A stretch of 64,000 nucleotides of DNA from NCBI GenBank assembly GCA_964291445.2, contig OZ219863.1:186001-250000 (forward strand), written 5' to 3'. The stretch is from JAPOXR01 sp964291445. Its GTDB lineage: Bacteria; Pseudomonadota; Alphaproteobacteria; Rhodobacterales; Rhodobacteraceae. Numbering within the stretch: position 1 is the stretch's first letter; every line of letters begins with the position of its first letter. Under the pieces are notes generated by a model that worked only from the letters and a program-made list of their open reading frames with translations, did no database searches and was not told the origin of the DNA. Shown in pieces: positions 44,197 to 53,862 of the stretch. The position numbers and the translations under genes are program-made.

Positions 44197-44790
44197 ATGA
44201 TGGCGGCCATGATTCTCCACAGGCTCTACAATTGGACCATCACCCTCGCCGGCCACCGGCGGGCGGTGCCGGCGTTGGGGGTGGTCAGCTTCCTGGAGAG
44301 CTGGATTTTCCCGATTCCGCCCGACACCATGCTGATCCCGATGGTGATCGCCCGGCCCGACCGCGCCTGGATTGCCGCCTCGGTCTGTCTCGCCGGGTCC
44401 GTCGCCGGCGGCCTGGTCGGCTACCTGATCGGCGCCCTGCTGTTTGATCAACTGGCCCTGCCGCTGCTGACAATGCTGGGCGAGGCCGAGCGGTTTCACC
44501 AGTTTGCCGCACGCTACAACGAACAGGGGTTTCTCGTGGTATTCATGGCGGGATTCACGCCGTTTCCGTACAAGGTCATCACGATATTGTCAGGCTCGAC
44601 CGGCTTGTCACTCCCCCTCTTTCTGCTGTCGAGTGTGGCAGGACGGGGAGTTCGTTTCTTTCTGATTGCACTGTTGCTGCGAAGATACGGGGATCGCTTG
44701 CGGATGTTCATCGAAAGACGCCTCGGGCTGGTCACGGCGCTGGCGGCCATGGTGCTGGTGGCGTTGGCGGTGATCCTGGGGGCCGGATAA
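44197..44790 (+). CDS. VTT/DedA-like membrane protein, YqaA family
   Basis: 197 residues (ATG 44197; also in-frame ATGs at 44200 and 44209). Membrane protein with VVSFLESWIFPIPPDTMLIPMV at the start and FMAGFTPFPYKVITILSGSTGLSL in the middle, the paired re-entrant motifs of the YqaA/SNARE-associated (VTT) family. Role in lipid or envelope homeostasis is possible from family. The TAA stop shares its last base with the dsbB start. Confidence 0.85.
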   Translation: MMAAMILHRLYNWTITLAGHRRAVPALGVVSFLESWIFPIPPDTMLIPMVIARPDRAWIAASVCLAGSVAGGLVGYLIGALLFDQLALPLLTMLGEAERFHQFAARYNEQGFLVVFMAGFTPFPYKVITILSGSTGLSLPLFLLSSVAGRGVRFFLIALLLRRYGDRLRMFIERRLGLVTALAAMVLVALAVILGAG

Positions 44791-45269
44791 TGGAATTGAG
44801 ATTACCGATCCTCGGCATTGCCGGCTCGACGGCGCTTCTGGCCTATGTTCTCGCCGCCCAGTTCCTGCAGGGGCTGGACCCCTGCCCGCTCTGTATCTGG
44901 CAGCGATGGCCCCACCTGGCCGCCATCCTGCTCGGGCTGGTGGCGATGCTGGCAAGGAGGCGGTTCCTGTTTGTGCTGCCGGCGGCGGCGCTGCTGATCG
45001 GCGCTGCCATCGCCGGCTACCATGTCGGGGTCGAACAGCACTGGTGGGCAGGCCTCGACAGCTGCGCCGGCCAGCCGCTGGTGGCGATGTCCGGCGCCGA
45101 CCTCCTTGACCTGTCGGAACCCGTGACCGTTACCCGCTGCGACGAGGTGGTCTGGAGTTTCCTCGGATTGTCGATGGCAGCCTGGAACGGGCTGGTCTCG
45201 ACCGGGCTGGCGATCGCCTGGATACTGGCAGCATGGAAGCCGGGCCGACCCGCAATCCGATCGAGTTGA
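44790..45269 (+). CDS. dsbB: Disulfide bond formation protein B
   Basis: 159 residues with four membrane segments. CxxC at C32/C35 (DPCPLCIWQRWPH) and a second periplasmic cysteine pair (DSCAGQ and TRCDEV). It reoxidises a DsbA-like protein and passes electrons to quinone. A DsbA-like gene lies at 60800. Overlaps the previous stop by one base. Confidence 0.93.
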   Translation: MELRLPILGIAGSTALLAYVLAAQFLQGLDPCPLCIWQRWPHLAAILLGLVAMLARRRFLFVLPAAALLIGAAIAGYHVGVEQHWWAGLDSCAGQPLVAMSGADLLDLSEPVTVTRCDEVVWSFLGLSMAAWNGLVSTGLAIAWILAAWKPGRPAIRSS

Positions 45270-45289
45270 CACGCCGGCCGGCCACGCCC

Positions 45290-45877
45290 TCAGTCATCTT
45301 CCAGCTCGGCATCCCAATACAGGAAATCGATCCAGCTCTCGTGGAGATAGTTTGGCGGAAACCTCCTGCCGGCATTGAGCAACTGTCCCACCGATGGCTC
45401 GAAAGGCTGCCGCCGCAGCGTGACCACGCTATCATCCGGAAGACGGTTTCCCTTCTTCAGGTTGCAGCCGGAGCAGGCGGCGACCACATTGGTCCATGTG
45501 GTTCTGCCGCCCTTCGATTTCGGGATGACATGGTCGAATGTCAAATCGCCTTCCGCACCGCAATACTGGCAGCAGAATTCATCCCGCAGGAACAGGTTGA
45601 ACCGGGTGAATGCCGAGACATTTGCCGGCTTGATGTATTTGCGCAGCGCCACCACCGACGGCAGGCGGAATTCGGTCGAGGGTGACCGCACGCAGGACTC
45701 ATACTCCGAGACGACATCGACGCGGTCAAGGAATGCGGCCTTGACCGATTCCTGCCAGGTCCACAGCGACAGCGGGCAATAGGAAAGCGGCCGGTAGTCG
45801 GCATTCAGTACCAACGCCGAATACCGCCGCGGGCTGGCAGCGTTCCAGACAAAGCTCGTTCTGAAATCGGTGTTCAT
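45290..45877 (-). CDS. HNH endonuclease family protein
   Basis: 195 residues from ATG 45877. HNH domain: C103QYC106, D115-H116 in FDHVIPKSKGG, N130, and C135/C138 with GN, i.e. two zinc-knuckle CxxC pairs. The N-terminal part (SALVLNADYRPLSYCPLSLWTWQESV) is the conserved arm of this widespread chromosomal HNH group. Biological role not known. Confidence 0.9.
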   Translation of the reverse strand: MNTDFRTSFVWNAASPRRYSALVLNADYRPLSYCPLSLWTWQESVKAAFLDRVDVVSEYESCVRSPSTEFRLPSVVALRKYIKPANVSAFTRFNLFLRDEFCCQYCGAEGDLTFDHVIPKSKGGRTTWTNVVAACSGCNLKKGNRLPDDSVVTLRRQPFEPSVGQLLNAGRRFPPNYLHESWIDFLYWDAELEDD

Positions 45878-46081
45878 GATCCCTTGCCTTGCCGGCTGCG
45901 CGGGCGGCGACACCCGGGCGGTCGCCCGGCAACCCGCTGATTCCGGAAAAATATAGGATTGGGCCGAGAAATTTATCAAGGAGGATTTGCCCGGGCGATC
46001 GACAGAGTGACAATCAGTGACCGGTTTGCCCGCACTGGCCGACCGGGACGGGGGCGCAGGGATAGCGCTGGCCGGCGCCGA

Positions 46082-47338
46082 TCATTCCCCGTCCTGCCCC
46101 GATTCCTGGACGTCGATGGCGTGTTCCTGGGCCATGTCGACCGCGACCGGGGAATAGGCCTGGCTGACCGGGGTGAACACCGCCAACTGATCCAGGTCGG
46201 ATGCCGGTCGGCTGATCATCCGGAACACCGCAAACGCGGTCAGGAAGCCGGCGACGATGGCGATATACAGGAAGAATCCCGGCGGGCCGGCCACCGTCAT
46301 CATCCAGCCGACCAGCAGCGGACCGCCGATCGCCCCGATTCCGTTGATGAAGATCAGCCCGCCAGCGCCGGCGGCCATGTCCGATGGCTCAAGGAAATCA
46401 TTGGTGTAGGCGATGATCAGCGAATAGAGGGGGTTGGTCAGGCCGCCCATCACGAATGCCACCAGGAGCAGCACCGTGAAGGAGTGACTGGTGAAGCCGG
46501 CAACCAGCGCAGTCATCGAACAGGTGGCGGCGGCAAACAGGATCAGCAGGCGGCGGTCGACACGGTCCGACAGCCAGCCGACCGGGTATTGGAGAACCAT
46601 GCCGCCAATATAGATCGTGGCCACGAAGATCGATATCTGCTGCAGGTTGAGATCGGCCTCGGTTCCATAGACCGCGCCCATTCCCCACAATGCCGAAAAC
46701 AGCGCCCCAAGGCAGAAACTTCCGACCGCGCCGAGCGGCGAGACCGACACCAGCTTGCGCAGCGACATTGGCGTTGCCGTTTCGAATACCGGCGCCGGCG
46801 CCACCGACAGCAGGATTGGCGCAAACGAGATCGACACCAGGACCGACGAAATGACAAACAGGAAATACCCGCCCGGATCACCGATATTGAGCAACCCTTG
46901 CGCAGTCACGATGCCGACCATCTGGACAATGATGTAGACGGACAGCACCTTGCCCCTGGTGTCGTTGGTCGAACTGTCGTTCAGCCAGCTCTCGGCCACC
47001 ACGTAGACACCGGAAAAGCAGAACCCGATCGCCAATCTGAGGACAAACCAGACATACGGATCCGGGAAGGCCGCAAACAGCACGATTGCCGCCGAAATGA
47101 GCGAGCCCAGGGCCGCAAACACCCGAATGTGCCCGACCCGCTTGATCATGGTCGGCGCCAGCCGCGAGCCGCCCACGAAACCGATGAAATATCCCGACAT
47201 CACCCAGGACATGACGCCGGCCGACAACTCCTCGACCGAGCCCCGCACGCCCAGCAGCGTGCCCTGCATCCCGTTGCCGGTCATCAGCATCAGGATGCCA
47301 ACCTGCAGGGCCCAGGTATTCTTGAGGACTTGGAACAT
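46082..47338 (-). CDS. MFS transporter, YcaD-like
   Basis: 418 residues with 12 predicted membrane segments. Features: LMLMTGNGMQGTLLGVRGS, SGYFIGFVGGSRLAPTMIKRVGHIRVFAAL (between TM2 and TM3, the MFS loop), GVYVVAESWLND, LQYPVGWLSDRVDRRLLIL (second MFS loop motif). Resembles YcaD and related sugar or drug exporters. The substrate is unknown. Confidence 0.85.
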   Translation of the reverse strand: MFQVLKNTWALQVGILMLMTGNGMQGTLLGVRGSVEELSAGVMSWVMSGYFIGFVGGSRLAPTMIKRVGHIRVFAALGSLISAAIVLFAAFPDPYVWFVLRLAIGFCFSGVYVVAESWLNDSSTNDTRGKVLSVYIIVQMVGIVTAQGLLNIGDPGGYFLFVISSVLVSISFAPILLSVAPAPVFETATPMSLRKLVSVSPLGAVGSFCLGALFSALWGMGAVYGTEADLNLQQISIFVATIYIGGMVLQYPVGWLSDRVDRRLLILFAAATCSMTALVAGFTSHSFTVLLLVAFVMGGLTNPLYSLIIAYTNDFLEPSDMAAGAGGLIFINGIGAIGGPLLVGWMMTVAGPPGFFLYIAIVAGFLTAFAVFRMISRPASDLDQLAVFTPVSQAYSPVAVDMAQEHAIDVQESGQDGE

Positions 47339-47416
47339 GGCAAACCGAATCTTTGGCTTCCAATAGCGCGATTTCCGACAACGTCACGCACGAAATCGAC
47401 ATCGGATTGACGATTT

Positions 47417-48475
47417 TCAACGCCTCAGGAGCAGCGACCCGTCGCCATAGGAATAGAACCGGTACTGCCGCTCGATTGCTGCCCGGTAGACATTCTGCAT
47501 GTCCGCGACTCCCAGGAAGGCCGCCACCAGCAGGATCAGGGTCGAGCCCGGCAGGTGAAAATTGGTGACCAGGCCGTCCGCCAGCCGAAAACGGAAGCCC
47601 GGGCGGATGAAAAGATCGGTATCTCCCCTCCACTCTCCGACCCGACCGTCACCGGCGGCGGACTCCAGCAAACGCAAGGCGGTGGTGCCGACGGCGATGA
47701 TCCTGTTGCCCCGGCCCCGTGATAGGTTGATCTCGGCCGCTGCTGCTGCCGAAATCTCGCCCCATTCGGAATGGATCCGGTGACTGGCCACATCGCCGGC
47801 ACGGATTGGCAGGAATGTCCCTGCTCCCACATGCAGGGTGATGGTCGAGCAGGTCACACCCCGCGCCGCCAGCCGGTCGAGCAGCAACCGGTCGAAATGC
47901 AATGACGCTGTCGGCGCGGCGACAGCACCCGGCCTGCAGGCAAACACCGTCTGGTAATCCTCCCGGTCGCGCTGGTCGGCCTCCCGCCTCGACAGGATGT
48001 AGGGAGGCAGGGGGATCGATCCGACTGAAGCCAGAACAGCCTCGAATTCCTCCTTCCGGCAATCGAAACCGACAATGAAGTGATCGTCATGTCGAGCCAG
48101 CACCCGGCAAGCGAGCTGTGGTGACATCTCGATCAGGTCACCGGCCCGCAACCGCCGGGCCGGTCTGGCAAAGACCCGCCAGCTGCCATCGGGATTTTCC
48201 TGGTCGAGATTTATCGAGATTGCCGCGGTCCCGCCCTGCCCGCCGCCCCGGCGGCGGACCCCCTTCAACATGGCAGGAATGACACGTGTGTCATTGAAGA
48301 CCAGGTGGTCTCCCTCCCGCAGCAACTCGGGAAGATCGGAGAATTGCCGATGTTCGAGGATGCCGCGATCCCAGACCATCATCCGGGCACTGCGTCGCGG
48401 ACGAACCGGCCGCAGCGCGATCAACTGCTCCGGAAGCTCGAAGTCGAGTTCGGTCAACCCCGGCTGCACCGGCAT
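47417..48475 (-). CDS. queA: S-adenosylmethionine:tRNA ribosyltransferase-isomerase
   Basis: 352 residues, normal length. Motifs: LIALRPVRPRRSARMM, DHLVFNDTRVIPAMLKG, PLPPYILSR, YQTVFACRPGAVAAPTASLHF, HVGAGTFLPIR and NFHLPGSTLILLVAAFLG. It makes epoxyqueuosine in tRNA. It ends 78 bases upstream of the MFS gene on the same strand and follows the AsmA-like gene after 4 bases. Confidence 0.95.
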   Translation of the reverse strand: MPVQPGLTELDFELPEQLIALRPVRPRRSARMMVWDRGILEHRQFSDLPELLREGDHLVFNDTRVIPAMLKGVRRRGGGQGGTAAISINLDQENPDGSWRVFARPARRLRAGDLIEMSPQLACRVLARHDDHFIVGFDCRKEEFEAVLASVGSIPLPPYILSRREADQRDREDYQTVFACRPGAVAAPTASLHFDRLLLDRLAARGVTCSTITLHVGAGTFLPIRAGDVASHRIHSEWGEISAAAAAEINLSRGRGNRIIAVGTTALRLLESAAGDGRVGEWRGDTDLFIRPGFRFRLADGLVTNFHLPGSTLILLVAAFLGVADMQNVYRAAIERQYRFYSYGDGSLLLRR

Positions 48476-48479
48476 TCCA

Positions 48480-51400
48480 TCAATTGAAGATTTCCTGCAG
48501 GGGGCCCGGGGTGATGATTGTCAACGGATTGGCGCCGGCGGTCAAATTGTCGGTTGGCCCCTTGACAAAGAACGTCACGCCGCCAATCCCGGCCCCCTTC
48601 TTCAGCCCGAAGAACTGCAGGAAAGTCCTTCGGGCAACCTCGTTCATCGGGTTGAAGGGCGTGATGGTTCCCTCGATATCCAGCACCGAGTGCCGAGTAT
48701 CCAGAAAGCCTTCCATCCTGATGCCGATTGACGGGCCTCCAGCAACGCCGTTATTCAGGACAATCCGCTCGGAGTCGATCTCGAATTCGGCCTCGATGGT
48801 GCTGAAAGTGATTCCGCTTGTCATCAGGTCGTCAAACAACCCGACGATACTGATATAGCTCAGCACCTCGCTGAGGATTGGCATGTCACGAACGACGGCA
48901 TTGGTGATCAGCAACTGTCCCCGGTACGACCCGGCGCCGGTTCTTGGCAGCAACGACAATTCCATCTCGCCGCCATGCAGGTTGCCGGTAATTCCGGCAT
49001 CGCGCATGGCGGCGCCGGCATCATTGGTCACCAGGTATGCGGCAAGCCCCCGTTCCGAGGTGGCAATTTCGATGCCGACAATCTGTCCACCATTGATCCG
49101 CCCGGTCAACTTGCCGCGCACCGGTCCGTCGACGCTGACCTCACCAACGATTTCCGTCAATTCGATTGTTGGCGAGAGAATCAGGCGGTCGAGCCTGATC
49201 GCCATCGGCAGGTCAAGCCCGCCGCTACCGCCGGCGACATTGACCTTGCCGAACCTGGTCAGGTCAATGACTCCCCCCAGCAGCGCGACACGGACCTTTC
49301 CGGATTCGTCGGTTCCCAGCCTGACCGGCGCCGAAAACCAGTCGCCGATCCTGACACTCTCGAATTCCAGGACCGTGCCCTGGCCGGACGGCGCAACCCG
49401 GGGCACGCCCTCGGCCTCGAAACCGTCGCCGATGATCGACACCCTGGTGATTCTTGTCTCTTCGTCCAGGACTCCCTCGACGACGAACTCCGTCGCCTCG
49501 CCGCCATCGGCGGCCAGGGCGAGAAGCGGGATATTCATGCCAAGCGCCGCGGCGCTGGTGGTTATGCCGAAACGGATCTCGGCGCCTGGCGAAAAGGAGA
49601 CGAAGAAATCTGCCTCCCTGGTGCCATCGATCAGTCTCCCGACCCGGGTGATCCCCAGCGACTCGAGCAAATCCTGCGACAGCTCGATGGTGCCGATCAG
49701 CAGGGAGCCTCCATCCTCATCCAATCCCAACCGCCACTCTCCGGCCCCGGGCGCGCCATCAATGGTGCCGGCACCTGACACCATGATCTCGCTGTTGTTG
49801 GCCCAGACGGCCAGCCGCACGGATTCGAGCGGCACATCTTCACCAAGAGCGGTCGAGCGAACATCAGTGATCGTTCCTCCGACCGAGAATGTCACCTCCT
49901 CGGGACGCGGCGCCTTCACCGGAACCTGGACCGTCGAATAGCCATTTGCCAACCCCTCGGCAAAATCGGTTCCCAGGCCGGCCTTTTCCAGGAACCCGAA
50001 GGGCGGATGGTCGAGCCAGGAAAAAACGGCCTGGACCGGACCCCTGAACTTGACCCGGACGACAGATCCGGGCCGCGCCGCCCACATGTCGGGCACGCTG
50101 AAATCCGAGCCGGACACATCGACATCCCCGGATCCGGACATGGCAATGCTGCCCCGTTCGAGCACGAAATATGCAGATTTTTCGGTCAGCGTCCCGAATC
50201 CGGTCGCCGCCAGCACCGGCGGAAAATCCCGCATGTAGCGGATGATTGAATCGGCAAACTCGAAACTGACATGCGCCGTCCAGCCGGATTGCCCCGAATA
50301 TGACAATGCCCCGTGTATGTTGTCGACGGATCCCTGTTCGTGAACCCGCGCCACCCCGCCCCTGACGCCGGCGGCCAGCGACACCGGCCAATGGGCAAGC
50401 AGCGTGTTGCGATCCATGTCGTCGACGCTGAATGACAGGCTGGCAAACCACCCGTTGTCGGCCATACCTGCCTCGCCCTCGGCACGCAGGACCGCGTCGC
50501 CACTGTCAAGGCTGAAACGCGTGAAATGCAGGTGGAGCGGCGCCAACCCGACCCGGAAGGCCACGGAGATCGATTCGATTTCAGCCGGTTCGGCAAACAG
50601 CCCGGGATCATCGATCAGGATCTCGGCCAGGTCCAACTGCCCGGTCACCGCCGGGCCGGCATCGGCGCCGGCATCGACATAGGCGAATCCTCTACCGCGG
50701 CCGCGGCCGGTTTCGGTCTCCAGCACAATATCGGAAATGGTGATGCGGCCCGTCTCCTGCCCGTAGGCAAATCCGGCACTGGCCGAACCGACCAGGTAGG
50801 GCTCGGCGATGCCCGGCAACAGGATGGCGCCGCCTTCCAGGCTGATCGATCCCGTCATCGAGATCAGTCGGCCGGTCCGGTCGACTTTGAGCCGGGCCGA
50901 CAGGCCGGCCTCGCCGCCGCCCGAAGTCCGGCCGCTGGCGGCGGACAGGATGCTCGCCAGAATCCCGGCATCGGCAGACTTGGCGGTGACGGCCATGTCG
51001 GTTGACCCATCGGCAGCGTGATGCCGGCCATCGATGGTGGCGCTGCCCAACTCCATGCCGTCCCGGACCATGGCCATTGAGCCGAGAATCCTGACGTCGT
51101 CCTCGGCCCTGACCAGCTCCAGCGAGCCGGCCACCAGGTCGATCCCGGGCAGGGCATCGACGAACCTGGCATCGACGACGGATACCTGGTCCGGTCCGGA
51201 GCTGGTCATGGATTCGAGAACCATGGGCAGCGATGCGAGGGCGTCGGTCAGCTGGCCTTGCGTACTCGACGAAGGCGCCGCCGGCACCGATGGCGGACCG
51301 ATGGTCAGGCCCCGGGCGGCAATCTTCGACGGGCCGATATCGGCGCTGAACAGGGAGCGAATCTCCACGACGATTTCGATCTCGCCGACACTGACCATTC

Positions 51401-51683
51401 GTCCCGGCAGCAGGCCGGCGACCTCCACCTCCTCCAGGAGCAGGGTTGGTCGATCCTGTTCCTCGTCCACGGACAGGGTCAACGCGCCGATCGTCGCTTG
51501 CCCCCGCTCGCCAATGACCGAATTCACGTAGTCTTCGATTGCAACCCGCACTGCATCCGGTACCTGGACCGGCGTCGTTGCCGACAAACCCCCGGCCCCG
51601 GCGGCAAGCAGCCCCGCCGCCACCGCCAGTGCGGCGAGGTGACCCGAAACCCGGTCAAACAGACATGTGCGTCCTGAATTCAT
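48480..51683 (-). CDS. Large AsmA-like/YhdP-type envelope protein
   Basis: 1067 residues from ATG 51683. An N-terminal membrane segment (about residues 13-36) is followed by a long repetitive beta-rich region with weak repeats of the AsmA type. The C-terminus (about 960-1050: DMPILSEVLSYISIVGLFDDL, NGVAGGPSIGIRMEGFLD, IEGTITPFNPMNEV) matches the YhdP/AsmA_2 family. Relatives bridge the periplasm and move phospholipids to the outer membrane (family knowledge). The ORF extends in frame to 52037 over the divergent gene, which is unlikely to be used. Confidence 0.85.
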   Translation of the reverse strand: MNSGRTCLFDRVSGHLAALAVAAGLLAAGAGGLSATTPVQVPDAVRVAIEDYVNSVIGERGQATIGALTLSVDEEQDRPTLLLEEVEVAGLLPGRMVSVGEIEIVVEIRSLFSADIGPSKIAARGLTIGPPSVPAAPSSSTQGQLTDALASLPMVLESMTSSGPDQVSVVDARFVDALPGIDLVAGSLELVRAEDDVRILGSMAMVRDGMELGSATIDGRHHAADGSTDMAVTAKSADAGILASILSAASGRTSGGGEAGLSARLKVDRTGRLISMTGSISLEGGAILLPGIAEPYLVGSASAGFAYGQETGRITISDIVLETETGRGRGRGFAYVDAGADAGPAVTGQLDLAEILIDDPGLFAEPAEIESISVAFRVGLAPLHLHFTRFSLDSGDAVLRAEGEAGMADNGWFASLSFSVDDMDRNTLLAHWPVSLAAGVRGGVARVHEQGSVDNIHGALSYSGQSGWTAHVSFEFADSIIRYMRDFPPVLAATGFGTLTEKSAYFVLERGSIAMSGSGDVDVSGSDFSVPDMWAARPGSVVRVKFRGPVQAVFSWLDHPPFGFLEKAGLGTDFAEGLANGYSTVQVPVKAPRPEEVTFSVGGTITDVRSTALGEDVPLESVRLAVWANNSEIMVSGAGTIDGAPGAGEWRLGLDEDGGSLLIGTIELSQDLLESLGITRVGRLIDGTREADFFVSFSPGAEIRFGITTSAAALGMNIPLLALAADGGEATEFVVEGVLDEETRITRVSIIGDGFEAEGVPRVAPSGQGTVLEFESVRIGDWFSAPVRLGTDESGKVRVALLGGVIDLTRFGKVNVAGGSGGLDLPMAIRLDRLILSPTIELTEIVGEVSVDGPVRGKLTGRINGGQIVGIEIATSERGLAAYLVTNDAGAAMRDAGITGNLHGGEMELSLLPRTGAGSYRGQLLITNAVVRDMPILSEVLSYISIVGLFDDLMTSGITFSTIEAEFEIDSERIVLNNGVAGGPSIGIRMEGFLDTRHSVLDIEGTITPFNPMNEVARRTFLQFFGLKKGAGIGGVTFFVKGPTDNLTAGANPLTIITPGPLQEIFN

Positions 51684-51959
51684 GAACAGCCCAACAATAA
51701 CGCCATGCACCAACCAGGCGACACCGCGGCAGAAAAGTCGCCGAATGAACGAGTCTGCACTGGCCTTCTCAACATCGGGAAATCTGTCAACGGCCGACCA
51801 ACTGGCTGCTTCGGTTCCGGATTCGGCAGTCCCGAAGACGGTATACCATACCGTGATGAAAATCCATCTTGTAGACGGGAAGGCGGCTGGATATCCTTCT
51901 GCCTTCGTGACGCCCGGCCAGCCGGGTCGGAATTGTGCAGGTGACAGCTGTCGAGTGAC

Positions 51960-53159
51960 GTGGAGTCCATCGACACCGGAAATGTCGGAAGAGTGCTCAG
52001 CGAACAGTTCATAACCATCCGGTCCGCCTCCGGGCACCGGACCTTCCGAATCGGACCGGGGCTGCTGGTTTCGGCCATTGCCGCCGGCATCGGATTGCTG
52101 GCCTGGACGGCCCTGTCAACCGGCCTGGCGATGTGGCACCTGGCCGGCGTCGATGATCCGGGCACGACATCTGGCGGCAGCAGAACTTCGCAGGCCGACC
52201 TTCTCGGCAACGAGATCGCCCGCCTGGAGAAGATGGAAGACCTGCTTGAAGACCAACACAGCGCCGCATTGCTGGCGCTGCGAGACTCGGCCGGCAGGAG
52301 AGCGCGGTCGGAGGCGCTGCTCGCCGAAATCGGGCCATCCGACGATGCAGGCCAGGAAGCCGACGGGGCCGGTGGTGGTGACGACCATATATTGCTGGCG
52401 CTGGACCGGACCGTCGACGAGCTTGCTGCGGCCAGGCAGCAGAACCGGGAACTGGACAACCAGGTGAAATTGCTGACACAAGAATCCAGGCGAGTGGAAT
52501 CCGTTGTCCTGAGACTCTCCGCAGCGATCAATTCGGCAACCGAAAGCATTGAGAATGAACTAGCCCGGCTGGACCAATCCCCCGAAGCGCTGGTCGGCGA
52601 GATCCGCTCGATCCATGCCGGACGGGGCGGATGGCTGGACGAGGCCAACCTTCGGAGCCACGGGGCCAACTCGGCGGCGGCGGACCGTCTGGCAACCATC
52701 ATCGAGTCACTGGCCGGAGATATCGACCGACTGGACATGACCAGGCTTGCCTACCTGTCCGCGCCCTTTGCCCATCCGGTCCCGGGCCGGCGCGTCCGCC
52801 TGTCAAGCGGGTTCGGCAACCGGATGCATCCCGTGTACAACCGGCGGCAATTTCACGAAGGGGTCGACTATGCCGCCGCCACCGGAACCCCGGTGCGGGC
52901 GACGGGCGACGGCATTGTTACCTTTGCCGGCTGGGAAAGCGGATTCGGTCGGGCGGTCAAGATCAGGCATGTCGGCGATACCGAAACCCGGTACGGTCAC
53001 CTGAACAAAATTCACGTCAGGAAATGGCAAAGGGTTTCCAGAGGTGACCATATTGGTGATATAGGGTCGACGGGCAACTCGACAGGCCCTCATCTTCATT
53101 ACGAAGTTCGTGTAGGCGGGAAACCCGTCAATCCATTGAAATTCATCAGGATGCATTGA
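51960..53159 (+). CDS. M23 family peptidase with coiled coil
   Basis: 399 residues. A membrane segment at about 33-55, a coiled coil about 80-205, and a C-terminal LytM domain with H299 and D303 (HEGVDYA) and HLH at 378-380 (HxH), the zinc ligands. It cleaves or binds peptidoglycan cross-links in the periplasm. The next gene is a bactofilin, and such pairs are known to work together in shape or stalk formation. The start at 51960 overlaps the upstream extension of the AsmA-like gene. Confidence 0.9.
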   Translation: MESIDTGNVGRVLSEQFITIRSASGHRTFRIGPGLLVSAIAAGIGLLAWTALSTGLAMWHLAGVDDPGTTSGGSRTSQADLLGNEIARLEKMEDLLEDQHSAALLALRDSAGRRARSEALLAEIGPSDDAGQEADGAGGGDDHILLALDRTVDELAAARQQNRELDNQVKLLTQESRRVESVVLRLSAAINSATESIENELARLDQSPEALVGEIRSIHAGRGGWLDEANLRSHGANSAAADRLATIIESLAGDIDRLDMTRLAYLSAPFAHPVPGRRVRLSSGFGNRMHPVYNRRQFHEGVDYAAATGTPVRATGDGIVTFAGWESGFGRAVKIRHVGDTETRYGHLNKIHVRKWQRVSRGDHIGDIGSTGNSTGPHLHYEVRVGGKPVNPLKFIRMH

Positions 53160-53161
53160 AA

Positions 53162-53668
53162 ATGTTTACCAACCGAAAGAGCAACGACACTCCCGGACAG
53201 TCCCAGCAACCAGCCGCCCAACCTGCGAATTCGCCGCCGGTTGCACGAAAGGCGGCGCCAACAGGAACCAAGAACGCCAAGGGAAGCGGACAACCGTCAA
53301 CCCTCTCGACCGACCTCTTCATCAAGGGCAATCTCAAGACCGAGAGCGACATCAAGATCGAAGGCCAGGTGGAGGGTGATGTCAGGGCAAGATTGCTCAC
53401 GATCGGGGAACACGCCACCATCAGGGGACAATTGATGGGTGACGAGGTGGTGATCAACGGCCGAATCATCGGCAAGATCAGGGGCATCAAGGTCAGGCTG
53501 AACTCGGGTGCCCGTGTCGAGGGCGACATCATTCACGAGACCATCGCCATTGAGGCTGGCGCCCATTTCGAGGGATCTGTAAAACGCCAGGACAATCCGC
53601 TCGCCGAACATGTGGCACCGCCGGCAGCTCGGATCAAGCGCGGGCCCAAGGACCAGGACGGCTCGTAA
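53162..53668 (+). CDS. Bactofilin
   Basis: 168 residues from ATG 53162 (a TTG at 53156 overlaps the peptidase stop). A disordered N-terminus of about 45 residues, then a beta-helix bactofilin core: STLSTDLFIKGNLKTESDIKIEGQVEGDVRA, TIGEHATIRGQLMGDEVVINGRIIGKIRGIKVRL. The tail is short and basic. Bactofilins self-assemble and anchor peptidoglycan enzymes. The translational coupling to the M23 gene fits. Confidence 0.93.
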   Translation: MFTNRKSNDTPGQSQQPAAQPANSPPVARKAAPTGTKNAKGSGQPSTLSTDLFIKGNLKTESDIKIEGQVEGDVRARLLTIGEHATIRGQLMGDEVVINGRIIGKIRGIKVRLNSGARVEGDIIHETIAIEAGAHFEGSVKRQDNPLAEHVAPPAARIKRGPKDQDGS

Positions 53669-53862
53669 GGGGAGATGCCCGCTGCAGGACCGGCAGGTCA
53701 GGGCAAAACCTTCCGGCTGATGCGGGATTCCGCAAGGGCAGCCCCTGCAGGGCCGGCAGGGTGAACAATTTGCCCCGCCTTCCGCAACTCCGACCTTCCG
53801 GCTGGCAGCCTTGTTGAATTGGTGCGGCCCCGGCCGAAATCACCGGGCCAGGCAGCGCCGGT

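Noticed and set aside
45959..47410. 483-residue plus-strand frame opposite the MFS gene
   Set aside because: His/Arg/Asp-rich antisense translation of a membrane protein gene; no domain.
53669..53862. Tandem repeat or terminator between bactofilin and prfB
   Set aside because: Two loosely similar stretches (ctgcagg-ccggcagg and ccttccggctg) but too diverged to call a repeat; no T-run.
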